Of a stretch of 64,000 bases of DNA, positions 51,191-61,753 are shown piece after piece. The notes under the pieces were generated by a model that ran no database searches, was not told where the DNA came from, and worked only from the letters and a program-made list of their open reading frames with translations. The stretch comes from Archilochus colubris (lineage: Eukaryota; Chordata; Aves; Apodiformes; Trochilidae): contig CM041085.1 in NCBI GenBank assembly GCA_023079485.1, positions 91,089,115 to 91,153,114 of the forward strand. The letters are read 5' to 3'. The translations under genes and the position numbers were made by a program. Each line of letters opens with the position of its first letter. Position 1 is the first letter of the stretch.

Positions 51191-54100
51191 GAAAAATGAA
51201 TAAAGTGTAATTCTTTAATCCAAAATTGCAAACTCCTGAGGTTTTGAGATAAACCGTACATATCTCATGAAAGTCAGCTTAAGCCAAAATATAAATGCAA
51301 TAAACAGGAAGTCCACAAAAAGCAGTGATTAAAAAGAATATTCAAATGTTTTTTTCCACTGTATAATACATTTGAAATTTTTACGAAACCAAAATTATAA
51401 TATGCTAAAAATTAGGAAAATAATTTTTCAAGGCTTATTTCTAAACCTACTGAGTACAAATTGGCAGGGAGCACTGCACTTCTTTCACATATATTTGCAT
51501 GCAACAGTTTACTAGAGCAGTTTAATATAGCTGCACTATCAACATATCCAACTTTTGCAATTCTTTTTACATACTCCACAACTGATTTAAAATGTATATT
51601 TAAATAATAAAATTTACTTTTGTTATTTATATTGATTCAATTATTTGGACTTGCTATTCTTGATATACCCTAATACTGATGAAATGGTGAGAAGCAAGAT
51701 CATAGAAATGGAAGTGAAAGATTCCTCCAACTGTCAAAAACTGTATTTCTATTACTACTAGATCCTGAAAAATGCAGTTTTACCTCTGGGCATCACAAAA
51801 GAGAGAAAAATGCCATCAGCAAAGTATGAAACCTTTCCCTTCAACAGTGCCTCCTACTTTAGCAGAGTAACAGTGTAAGAACTCCCAGCCTCCTTTCTAA
51901 GCCACAGCTGACAAGAATTTTTTCCTTTTTTTTTTTTTCTATTCAAAATAATCTAGAAACAGCAATTACAACTATTTTTACCAATAGCATGATAAGAATT
52001 TTACATAGTATTTTTAATCATGCTCTAATCCCAGAGATCAGAGTAGAATTCGTGTCATTCAGTGGGTTTCCTGGCATTTCTCTGAAACGTGCAGTTGGCC
52101 AAACCACTGACACTCCAAGGATCTGAACACCGAGTGGCTAAATCACATTTCTAGTTCTTAAATGTCTACTTAGATTGCCTCTATATTCTACCAAAAAGCA
52201 CTAGAGCAGCTGTCTGAACCAAGGACACTCCACAGCTTGGAAAATTAAACTTTTATTAAACATAAAAATAAATCCGAGTGTCAGAGACTTTAATGGCCAA
52301 ACGGACCAGTCGAATCATCTACTCTGAACAGCAGAACACAGACCATTACATTTCATCCAGTAGTTCATGCATCAATTTGACTAGTTCAGTTTGAGCAAAG
52401 ATCTTTCTTTCTGATCTACCTTGATTTTTCCTCAAGTTCATTTTATAAGTACTGATATTAAGCATGGCAGAGACTTTCTCTTAGAATAACACCTCCTACT
52501 ATACAACTCGGATCCTGAACAGAATGCAATACGTGTCTGAAAAATAAATATTAGGTTTATGCTATACCTGCTTCTTTATCCCATGTTCATGAACTGTCTT
52601 AATTAAGGTTTATTATTATATGACAAAACATCTTCAACTTGGCTGAGAACTTTCATTTCAGCTAGAAACACAGCACCTTGTGATGCTTTCATTGTGGTTA
52701 CTTGTTTTGAGACATAATAAATGATTCTTACATTTTCCTGCTTTTTGCACAGCCTCATAACCAAGTCCTGCTCTTCCTTGAGATCTACATCTGTCACCTT
52801 CCTATCTTTATTTTTCACCTGCCCTAACCCACTTCTAAAGTTTCTCAGTGCTTCCTCTGTTAAATAGTTTGTATTTAGGTAACTATTCCTGCATATTTCC
52901 CAGCTACAATTTGCTCTTGACATTATTCCAACCACTTTTATACCAGGTTCCAATCAATTTACCTGCATAAACACTTCAGGCTCCTACAGGGATAGAAATG
53001 TTCTCATTGATCATAACAACCTTTGTCCAATTCAAATGCCTTAGATCCTTCAGCATATGATGGATTTAAACAAACTTTATCAAGTAAGTGTGCTAAGGGG
53101 TGAAAGTATTTTTATTTTTGTGAACTAGATACCTAAGGTAGAACTTTTGATGTTGAAATAAAGTACTTTTGGTAATGGTATTAAGAATACAGATCAAATA
53201 CAGGTTTATACTCTCAAAAGGCTCTGCTAAAATCAGAATCCACTGACATGAACTAGGTTTCTTATTCAGATGGGCCAGTGAAGGATGATACCATTTTGTA
53301 TAGTCTGATGGAGTAATAAATATAAAAGGATAATAAAACATGAAAGGCACTGACTGGCAAGCACAGCAGCAAGAATGGTTTGGTCTGCTAATGTGAACTA
53401 AGTAGTGGACTTCATAAAAGTTCTGAAAATCTCCAACAGGACCTTCCATTATGTAGCAGATAAGAAAGACACAGAATGGTGAAATATAGAGACTGAACAG
53501 CAGAAGTTTCTTAAAAGATGTCAGGTATTCAGCAGACTCACAATCTAGTAAAACAAGGAAGTAACAATAAAACCCATATAATGACCTAAAGGGACAAAGT
53601 GATTCTTTTGTGTATTTTTAAGAGTTGAGAGACAGACTTTAAACTTGCTACAGATACTTTTATCCTAATGTGAAGTCTACTCAAGGACTCAGACATTATG
53701 GCCTTGACTGCATCTGTCCAGCTGTTACAAATTACATATTCCTTGCACTCACTTCATAAAATAAGGAAAGCAGCAATAATTTTAGCAGGATAGGCTTGCT
53801 CAAAAACTTACAACTAAAATTTAGGTCTTCCAGATCTCCCGAGTACTCTTAACAGTATGATATAAAATACAAGACCTTCTTAGAGATTACAACCACCACA
53901 CGGTAGCAGCTGCTCAAGTGACAGCCATTCAAGTGTTAGGTGACTTGGGTTTTGGTGGGAATTTATGTGACCCAAATTCAGATGACTGTTTAATTTAGCA
54001 GGACACAGGAGGCTCCAGCCATGCTCAGACATAGAGGAAACTTTAAAATCAAGAAGGAATCCAAAATATTAAGTTTTTAGCTCCTTCCAGATCAGTCACT

Positions 54101-54329
54101 GCATGGAATGACAGCTTTCTGGATTACCTGCTTGCATATAAACTCTGCTTACATTCTATTTTAAGCACTAAAACCAGCTCTCTAAATTTAGTGCCAAGGT
54201 ACACATATCAGGAAGCTGATTTCCCTCAGCTCCTCATGTAGGAAAGAGACAGATAGAATACTCCAGAGGGTAATTTTGATCATAAAAATGCTACTTAATT
54301 TACATCCAAATACAGCTAAAAAGAAACTC
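51191..54329. other. Intergenic sequence downstream of the minus-strand gene
   Basis: Unique sequence beyond the poly(A) site of the gene below. It includes a 106-codon minus-strand frame (ATG at about 52923, stop at 52603) rich in K, E and V but without a recognised domain, and a 118-codon hydrophobic frame at 53093-53449 that looks like chance. A poly(T) tract is near 51921-51938. Confidence 0.45.
52603..52923 (-). CDS. Unrecognised open frame, possibly chance or pseudogene
   Basis: From an ATG the frame encodes about 106 residues, beginning MSRANCSWEICRNS and ending in VEDVLSYNNKP. Charged, helix-prone composition (for example 'DLKEEQDLVMRLCKKQENV') makes it look more protein-like than its neighbours. 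I recognise no family. Several internal sites resemble splice junctions ('tttaacag|AGGAAGC' and 'GGGCAG|gtgaaa', minus strand), so it might be a fragment of spliced or retroposed sequence. Frames of this length are also expected by chance in 64 kb, and it lies downstream of the neighbouring gene's poly(A) site. Confidence 0.15.
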   Translation of the reverse strand: MSRANCSWEICRNSYLNTNYLTEEALRNFRSGLGQVKNKDRKVTDVDLKEEQDLVMRLCKKQENVRIIYYVSKQVTTMKASQGAVFLAEMKVLSQVEDVLSYNNKP

Positions 54330-54714
54330 CCACAAACTTTTGCTTTGCAGTTTATTTATTAAAATCAAAAAATGGGAAAAATATTTAAACATTTTGAAGA
54401 AAAACAAAGAAGGTAAGTCAGACAAAATACCTAAGAATTGGGGAGGAACTTTCATTTCCCATTTTTCAGTATACCATAAATAACAGTATCCTAAAGCAGT
54501 GAGAGTAAATACTGGATATAATACCAGCTTCAGTATCTTTCTTTTTCTTCAGCCTATTCAAAGCACTGAATGTCTGTGTCTTCCAGGGAGCGAAGTGCAT
54601 ATTCCTTGATATAGAGACAAATGCAGTTAGAGAAGGGAAAGAATGAAAGAAAGGGGAAAAAAGGAACCCAGACTGAATCAAATAAAACCAAAAAACCCCA
54701 AATGAAAGAACTGC
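54330..54714 (-). other. 3' untranslated region of the minus-strand gene
   Basis: Stretches from the stop codon at 54715-54717 to the expected cleavage point about 15-20 nt past the AATAAA signals. It is AT-rich with no retained coding frame of interest. The length (about 380 nt) is inferred from the poly(A) signal, not from transcript evidence. Confidence 0.5.
54351..54360 (-). terminator. Tandem polyadenylation signals
   Basis: TTTATTTATT on the plus strand reads AATAAATAAA on the minus strand, giving two overlapping AATAAA hexamers. About 20 nt further along the minus strand comes GT-rich 'gtttgtgggagtttc', a typical downstream element. The spacing fits cleavage near 54330-54340. Confidence 0.6.
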
Positions 54715-54939
54715 TTAGTCTTCAGTGAAGTATGCCTCCAGTCCTTCCAGTTCTGCATCAGTTGTATTTGATGAGGTGGGAATGCAATTTGAATTCATGC
54801 TTTCCTGACTGTTACTTTTTTGATGAGAGCTTCCTGAATTACTTAGTTCCTTCTTCAGTTCTTTACCACCACTTAATAGCTTTTGACTCTCTGTAAAATA
54901 CTGGTTAGGATGATTCAAAGAAAACCCAATGTCATCAAC
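54715..54939 (-). CDS. Last coding exon of an unrecognised multi-exon gene
   Basis: The exon follows a good acceptor (minus strand 'ccttttatttgcag|GTTGATGAC') and encodes 74 residues, VDDIGFSLNHPNQYF... to ...ELEGLEAYFTED, then TAA. The N-terminal part looks folded. The middle is serine/asparagine-rich and probably disordered ('SNSGSSHQKSNSQESMNSN'), and the C-terminus is acidic. The frame is continuous (phase 0) with the preceding exon at 58027-58095. It is followed by a 3' UTR with tandem AATAAA signals, which supports a genuine gene end. The intron upstream (54940-58026, about 3.1 kb) contains a CR1 fragment. I do not recognise the protein; the preceding exon's amphipathic helix suggests a helical-repeat or coiled-coil protein, as inference only. 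Confidence 0.6.
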   Translation of the reverse strand, partial: VDDIGFSLNHPNQYFTESQKLLSGGKELKKELSNSGSSHQKSNSQESMNSNCIPTSSNTTDAELEGLEAYFTED

Positions 54940-55099
54940 CTGCAAATAAAAGGAAAGGAACAATGAGTTACGATATTTCTTTCAAAAATTAATCTTTTTC
55001 ACATTCAAGAACAAATTAACTAGCAATTTTGTAAGTTCTGATTTTGTTGCAGAAAAAGGAGTCAGTTTGTCAATACTTTTCTAGTAAACATTAGGCATG

Positions 55100-55277
55100 A
55101 CACAGAGATTGCCCAGGGAAGTTGTGGCTGCCCCCTCCCTGAAAGTGTTCCAGGCCAGGCTTGCTGAGGCCTTCAGGAAGCTGATCCAGTGGGAGGTGTC
55201 CCTGCCCATGTAGGGGGGCTGGAACTAGATGATCTTTAGGGTCCCTTCCAACCCAAACCATTCTATGATCATATGAT
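55100..55277 (+). mobile_element. CR1 3'-end fragment within the last intron
   Basis: Begins in the ORF2 C-terminal region ('ttgcccagggaagttgtggc', matching the R-L-P-R-E-V-V block) and runs through 'ctggaactagatgatcttta' and 'gggtcccttccaacccaaac' to the degenerate terminal repeats 'ttctatgatcatatgat'. About 178 bp remain, in antisense orientation to the gene. Confidence 0.93.
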
Positions 55278-58026
55278 ATATGACTTATTTTCATAACAAA
55301 AATTCTTCCTTCATGTTAGAAATAAAATGACTGCTTTAGAATATTCAAACAATATTTCATACATCTTTGCTGTATTAAAGAAAAATAACATCCCAAAACA
55401 TATAAAGCAATACAAGTAAAATACCATTAGAGATGTAGGACTACTGAACTCACACCTTAAAACAGCATTTCCTTACCAAAAAGAGACACTAAGAGAGGTC
55501 TTGAGTGCAAATGGAAGCAGAGAACACCACTAAGATATGAACAGCTGCACAACATAAATCTAGATTTTAAATACGAGTGTGAAACTCTGAATGGAAATGG
55601 AAATTCAACTCTTTCAGTGTTTTCTACAGTAGTCACAAATGCAATATGTAAAAGGCATAAGGCTAAGATCCAATAGATCAAGTTTATCTCTGCTCCATTG
55701 ATCCTAATATTATCAATCTGAAACTGTATGCACAACCAATACCAAAGAACATTCAGTCTTCACTGGAAAAGAATACAGAAAACTACCATAAAGTGCAGCA
55801 TATTTTTATTGCTCCTTTCTACTTAGCAGGCAAATTCCTTCAACTCTGTAGTTATTAGATAAATGAACATGCAATGAATGTTCATCAAATATTTCAAAAC
55901 AACAAAGCTTTTGGTTTTAGAAGTAAGCTATTCTGATGTATTGACCATAAATTGCTGTTATAGCCTTGGAATCCCATTGTCAATTTGTAACTCTTGGTTT
56001 TGTTCTAAACTGCTCTGTCCCCAGCAAATTATAGTAAGCTGTAGAAGCAGCCTGAAAGGGGACTACCCCTTGTGTGTAGACTACCAACATGCTTTTGTGG
56101 TTCATATTTCCAGGCTGTTAGCTAAAATTGTAGTATGATTCCAAGTACCATTTCTCCTTTTTAATCCTCCATGTTACTAAACTACAACTCTACTGGATTA
56201 AGCTTAGATAACTATTTTAATTAAAAGAATTCTGTCCATTCATCATATCACCTTTAAAGAGAGCCTGAAGAGAGGGGAAGTTTTGTTCATAATCACCAAT
56301 TTCTTTTGTGATATAGTGATACATAAAAAATTCTGTGTAATTCTCAACAAGGTTCTGTGAGTGTTTCTCTGAATAAAAATATTCTGTTCTGGCTAGAAAT
56401 ACAACAGAAATTTGACCACTAAAATGGAGTTAAAACACATCAAATATTCCTGGCTGCTAGACTGCTTGTGTAACTTCATGTGAGCTTTACACTGTAAAAT
56501 ATAGATCAAAGAATATCAATTTAAATTATGAAGCTTTTAACTTAGCTGTAAGTTACCAAAACCTACTACCAGAAACAAACTGTATTTCTGTATCAGATTT
56601 ACACCTGTAAATCCATCTGAAATCCAATATGCCCAAAGAAAAAATAATGTGTATTCAAAAATTTAAGCTTATAACATGTATTGACCCAAGTGAATAGGTC
56701 TATGATTTGAAACAGAACTGTTCATTCCATCTAGTAGGTGATACTAACACAAGACTTTTCTTTTTTGATTCAACATATTTGCACATGATGGCTTTCTTAC
56801 AAATTCCTCAAAATACACCAAGATTATAAGTACTCATGTATAAAATGCCTGCAGATTCATATTTATATATAAATAATCAACCATTCCAGCTGTAACATCA
56901 GAAAGTAACTAATACATCAATATCCATGTAACCAGCATTAACATCATCAGTTCCTTTGGAATTTAACTTAGTAACACAGACATTGTCCAGTGAGGCTTCT
57001 TATTTACTCATAATGCTCAGACTACTAGACAGTGAATTTATACACAATGAGATTTTAAAACACTAATTATTTCTACAGACACACTTGGAAGAACACTTAT
57101 TTAACCTACTAGTACTTCATAGCTGTTCATCAATCTCTTTCTCTTGACTACATATACATAGCAAAGGTCTCCCAAGTGGACTGGAAATATTTTCTCTATT
57201 GTGAGTTGCCATCTAATTCTACTAACTAAAGTAAAACACAGTCTTGCCACTACTGTGACCATGAAAGATATTCTTATTTCTGTGACTGCATTATGGTTAC
57301 ACTGCTTATATTTTCAGTGTCTCATTTCCACCTCATGTAAGTTGCCTTGTCTTCTCACTTCTGTGCAAAACAAAAACTTATCTAAAGGTGGTAATCAACA
57401 TGAACCATCTTATTATGAACTCAAGTACAAAGATTAGACCTTCAAACAGCTATGATGCTTTCCATGTGGTTTAAAATCCAAGTCTGACCATCAAGAAAGA
57501 TCCTTACTATGGGTACAGTATAAACATTGTTTATTCTTGAGTCTTATTCAGATATGAAAATGTTTGAAAACATCTTTGCTACAGGCCATTCAGTCATATT
57601 TCTTTTAAGTCAAAAGACCTTCTTGTCTTCACATTTCTAGGACAGCTTGTCTTGATCAAGTTACAGTGTTATTTTTTTGAAAATAACTTTCCCGAGAAGG
57701 AATATGCCCTAACTTGAAAACTTGAAAAATATGATAAAACCATCCATGCACTATCTGTAGCACCTTTTTCCCCCACACCTGCTGAAAGACTAAAGAAGCT
57801 GCATATGTACATTTCTGTTATAAAGTGCAGGGTATTAATAACACCAATATATAAATGCAGAAAATTTAAAAAATATCTTAAAATATTGAAATGCAAAACT
57901 AACAACGCAGACAGCTAATGAGGGATTTGAAGACTGCAAATAGTCTTTGGAAGTCATGCATGATTTCCAAAGCCTTCTTTAAGACAAAGGTGGTGTTTAT
58001 AGTTTAACAAATTAGAAGCTACTTAC
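55278..58026. other. Intron of the minus-strand gene, unique part
   Basis: AT-rich intronic sequence between the last exon and the exon at 58027. Open frames here (up to 92 codons) show no recognised domain. No additional exon with convincing, phase-compatible splice sites was seen. Confidence 0.4.
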
Positions 58027-58095
58027 ATCATGTGTCAACTCAAAGTACTTCTGGCAGGCCAGCTGGTAATGCATGCCCTTCACCAACTCCAGGAT
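58027..58095 (-). CDS. Penultimate coding exon of the unrecognised gene
   Basis: A 69-nt, phase-0 exon. Minus-strand acceptor '...tgtttttctccctctgtatag' has a strong pyrimidine tract, and the donor is GAT|gtaagt, a near-consensus site. It encodes 23 residues beginning ILELVKGMHYQLACQ and ending in YFELTHD. The spacing of aliphatic, A and aromatic residues suggests an amphipathic helix, such as half of a TPR-like or coiled-coil unit. It joins in frame to VDDIGFS... of the last exon. This pair of exons is the strongest coding evidence in the window, although the family is unknown to me. Confidence 0.55.
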
Positions 58096-58141
58096 CTATA
58101 CAGAGGGAGAAAAACAAAGAATTCAGAAGAACCACACTTAC
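58096..58141 (-). other. Candidate ultra-short (46-nt) intron
   Basis: If the exon at 58142-58171 is real, the intron is 46 nt, with GTAAGTG at its start and a long pyrimidine tract ending TATAG. Both signals are good, but the length is below the usual vertebrate minimum. Confidence 0.3.
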
Positions 58142-58171
58142 ATCTTGTTGATACTTATCATGATAAGTCTT
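58142..58171 (-). CDS. Tentative 30-nt micro-exon upstream
   Basis: Ten codons, KTYHDKYQQD, in phase 0, followed by a near-consensus donor (CAAGAT|gtaagtg). The acceptor 'catgaggtatacag|AAG' is weaker, with a pyrimidine-rich stretch only about 25 nt upstream. Joined to the next exon it would give a continuous helix-like segment (...YQQD-ILELVKG...). Alternatively the donor is a decoy and the exon at 58027 is preceded by a much longer intron. Confidence 0.3.
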
Positions 58172-59869
58172 CTGTATACCTCATGGAACTTTGCAAAGCA
58201 AGACCTCCTTTATATTTGTGTGTCCTACTAAAAACTGACATTTAGACATATAGCTTTTTAAAAATAGCCTATGTTAAAACATGATAAATTAAAGGAAGAT
58301 ATGCCTGGTCCTTAGAACATAATTTAAAGATTCTTAACTTTAAAAATACGTTGATTCTGTATTTTGATAATATAATTGTGACAGTTATTGTCAAAGTATC
58401 ATATTGTAACATCTCTTCAGTAAGTGCAGACATTAATCTAGTGATTCAAGTGGTTGAAGCGTGAAGCAATCAAGTACACGATTTGTATTTTTATCTTCCA
58501 CATTACCAGTTCATGCAGATGCAAAATAAAACACTACTGTGATCCCATCAAGAAAATTTAATGCAAATCCTTTAGACAAGTATCTGTGAGTGGGTAGTGC
58601 TTTTCACCTTCAATCAGATTTGTCCTTTTTTAAAATGAAGTTATTTCTAGTAAAGCTCAGCAGAACACATGAGTGAATAGTCTGTTTTGCACACCTATTA
58701 GGAAAAATCATGCCACCTTTTGTATATAAAGTTTGCTCCCAATTCTACTTCAGGTAATCTCTGTGCTGCATAAAGTCCCATTCTTATCACCAGAATGCAA
58801 TGCTGGTTGAAATTTTTAAGTTTCATCATCTCCTCCTGCCTTTATATAATCAAAATCTATGCTCTCTGCTTATCAAACAGAGAAAATGTCTGGAATTAAG
58901 AGATAGCCTCAGTGGAAGGAAAAATAGTTTTCAAGAAATGTTAATTTCAAGCCCCCTTCCCAATGTTGACCTTTGTGTCAAACACAACAATGCACTTCCA
59001 GCTTGACTCCCTGCTGTACTCATTATTGGATGCTGCCTTGTACCTATTGACAGACGTATAAACAAATTACATTTGCTGAATGGGTAAGAACAGCAACAAA
59101 ATGCAAGGAAACTACTTATCTGCATTGTTCCTCTGTAATAGTCCAACTGATTACATTTCTATACCTCTTGCCACCTCCTGTTAAATCTTCTGTAAAAGAT
59201 CAAGGACAACTAGGCAATGAAGCCTGAAACCTGTCACTATCTGTGCACTGGTTTTGTTGGGGCTTTTTTTGTTTGTTTGTTTTTTAATCTTGTCTCTCCT
59301 TTGAAAATGACTGAAAAAATTTGTGTCACATTAAGTATTTAAGGACTGAAGAAAACTCATCTAAACATTCACATTATGTGTTGCCTATGTTTTCCTGTTT
59401 GTTCCTTACAATAAAATCTATATCATGCAAAAGAGTTGTCTGTTTTTAAATAAATGCTACACATGTTGAAGTTATGTACTTCTGTAAAAAGTATTTGTCA
59501 CATAAACTGGAGTAATGCTCAGAAGACTCATATGTCTGTTGAACTGTTGGAAGAAACGTCCAGAATATTCTGTAGCATTCAGGGTTTTCTAACTTGAATT
59601 TTCCAGACGAAATAAGTCAACTAATTTAGCCTAGTCCATACCTTGAATTTTCTCAAAATGATTCTTCATTTAATCAAGGATACACCACCTACAAATTATA
59701 CAAATAAATAAGTTCTCTACATTCAGGTATAAATATATTTTAAGTCTCTGAACCTTCAGTGAGCAACCCAAAACTTTAGTATAGACAAAGTCTGGGTATA
59801 AGCCCCAGAAGTTTAAAAGCACTGAGGTTCACTTGTAATTTAAGAGAACTTTTTGGAAAAGTTGATCAC
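58172..59869. other. Probable intron sequence, nothing else recognised
   Basis: AT-rich sequence between tentative exons. A (GTTT)n-like stretch lies around 59268-59282. Short unrelated open frames only. Confidence 0.35.
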
Positions 59870-59968
59870 TTGAAAGGCTGGCAGTCGTTCAGTGCAGTTT
59901 AACTTTTCAATCACAGACCACAAAGTTATAGCTGCTTTTTGTATCAATGATGCCATTATCCAACTATT
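59870..59968 (-). CDS. Tentative 99-nt exon upstream
   Basis: A very strong acceptor ('ccttgtctttttctgcttttcag', minus strand) leads into a segment in which only one of three frames is open, and that frame is phase 0 as needed by the downstream exons. It encodes 33 residues starting NSWIMASLIQKAAITLW and ending in ERLPAFQ. The donor CAA|gtgatc is sub-optimal, which is the main weakness. I do not recognise the peptide. It could also be an isolated acceptor-like sequence with a chance open frame. Confidence 0.33.
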
Positions 59969-60281
59969 CTGAAAAGCAGAAAAAGACAAGGAATATCAAA
60001 GCTAGCTTTTGATTTACTAACAATCATTCACAGGATGTGAGATCAAGCTGCTCGTCTTCTCTGACAGCTCAGCGGAAAAATGGTAACTTAAATTGACAGC
60101 TATCAGAAGAGGGATCACTGACCAACATGGCACAAATGATGACAGAATAAAGGAACATTTATAAATAAATTCCAGTTTTGTAAGAAAGATCATTCTGAGA
60201 AACCGAGCCTATTTAAGTCCTTGACTCATCCTTGGGAAACTCTTGAGCCACCTGTAAGGTGGAGGACTGCACTGAATTGAT

Positions 60282-60440
60282 AGTACTCACATATGAAAGC
60301 TGTAAAGACCATCCACATTATTTTGCAACACCATGATCTCTATTGCCCCGCTACAGTGCAGTTTTATCCAGGAAACTATATCAAGGTCCCACTCCCTTCT
60401 AGACTCCTCAGACCTCTCAGAGGCTGCTGTTAAGTCCTCA
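60282..60440 (-). other. Open segment with a strong donor, phase-incompatible
   Basis: On the minus strand about 60 codons are open without an ATG, ending at a near-consensus donor (TTTCATAT|gtgagtac). The encoded segment includes 'REWDLDIVSWIKLHC' and 'VLQNNVDGLYSFH'. It would leave a codon split after two bases, which does not fit the exons at 58142 or 58027 (a stop would follow), so it is not an exon of the same mature transcript unless a further exon intervenes. Not recognised. Confidence 0.2.
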
Positions 60441-61311
60441 AACAGATTTTTCTACTCTACTACTATGAAGATGTATATCTTCAAGAACAGCTGTTAAACA
60501 ATCTCTAGCAGCATTCTACAGTGAAGTTTGGTAATTAGGTCTTCATGGCACTTCTCCCCAACACTGAAAGAGTGCTCCATGCAACAGAGTGCCCACCAGA
60601 ACACTCCTGGGACATTCACCGGGTTTGTTAAATTTATTACTGTACATGATTGCATTGGTAACCATTATCTTACTCATAACTCCTTTACCCTCTTCACATC
60701 ATCTCCCCAACTTTGACTGGTTGGACAATTTCAACCAAATCTGACAGGTAGCAATGGCAGAGCTATGCACTTCCAACATGTTGATTACAAGTTGCAGTTG
60801 GGTAGGAAATCTAGACCAACATTTGTGGCTCATGCAAGGAAAAGCAGTTATAATTCAGAGCCTAATCATTTTGAGAGTCATAGCCAAGCTAGCACATATA
60901 TAACTTTGAAATGGTCACATCACAGGGGACCCGATTCATCTTCTGCATAATGATGAGGCTGAGGAATAAGCAGCACATTAAACATATCCAAAGAAGAAGA
61001 GACTTAGTAGATTAACTGGGTTTAATAAGGAAGAAGTTGTTAGAGAAAAGAAACAAACAAAAAGGTTAAAAATTGCAATGATGGGACTCCAGCTAAAAAG
61101 GAGTCCTCTACATGAGAGAAACTACCAATCCCCTACTTAAATAAAATTGTAATTTGTTATATATATTCCCCTTCCTATTACATTTGTGCACATGATGAAA
61201 GTACATTTGCAGATGTTTCTCACTAGTGTTACCCAGAAACAGTCCTCCACTCAAAACTCTGTTAATTCACTGCAGCATTGTTTTGCCTCTACATTTATTA
61301 AGACATTTACA

Positions 61312-61482
61312 CTAAATTGCTTTATTTTCCAAGTAAAGGTACATACTCAAGGACTCTGTTAGCTCTTCTGTGCCTTTTATTTCACTGCCATCTGCAACTT
61401 GTTTTTCTGATGCTGCTTTACTGACTACTAATGAGAATAAGATGATGTTTGGCAGCTGTACACAGCCACCTGCTTCATACAT
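61312..61482 (-). other. Short 56-codon open frame, unrecognised
   Basis: Minus-strand ATG to TAG, beginning MYEAGGCVQLPN and ending in YLYLENKAI, followed within about 40 nt by AATAAA-type hexamers. The composition is plausible for protein, but length and lack of family identity leave it as chance or a relic. Recorded because it is too short for routine gene finding. Confidence 0.12.
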
Positions 61483-61753
61483 CCTTGGCGTTCAAAGCTA
61501 AGATGTTGCACAGCAAGATAGTTTGGGCTCTGTAATTATCCATTGTTATTTTCACTTACTCAAAGTTAGTTGGTTTTATTGGAAAATTGCAGAATTACCC
61601 TATATTTCCAAAACAAAAATCTTTCTACTACAGATTCATTTAACTACTACACATTTCTAACTTTCTTTTTATTTCAGAGTTGACTGTTGATGTAATCAGG
61701 TGCAACTGCTGGAACATTCCAGCTTTCTTGTGTTTTGAGTCAGTTTGCGACAA

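Noticed and set aside
59646..59712. Possible minus-strand exon between a good acceptor (ttatttgtataatttgtag) and a gtatgg donor
   Set aside because: All three frames contain stops, so it cannot be a coding exon of the gene.
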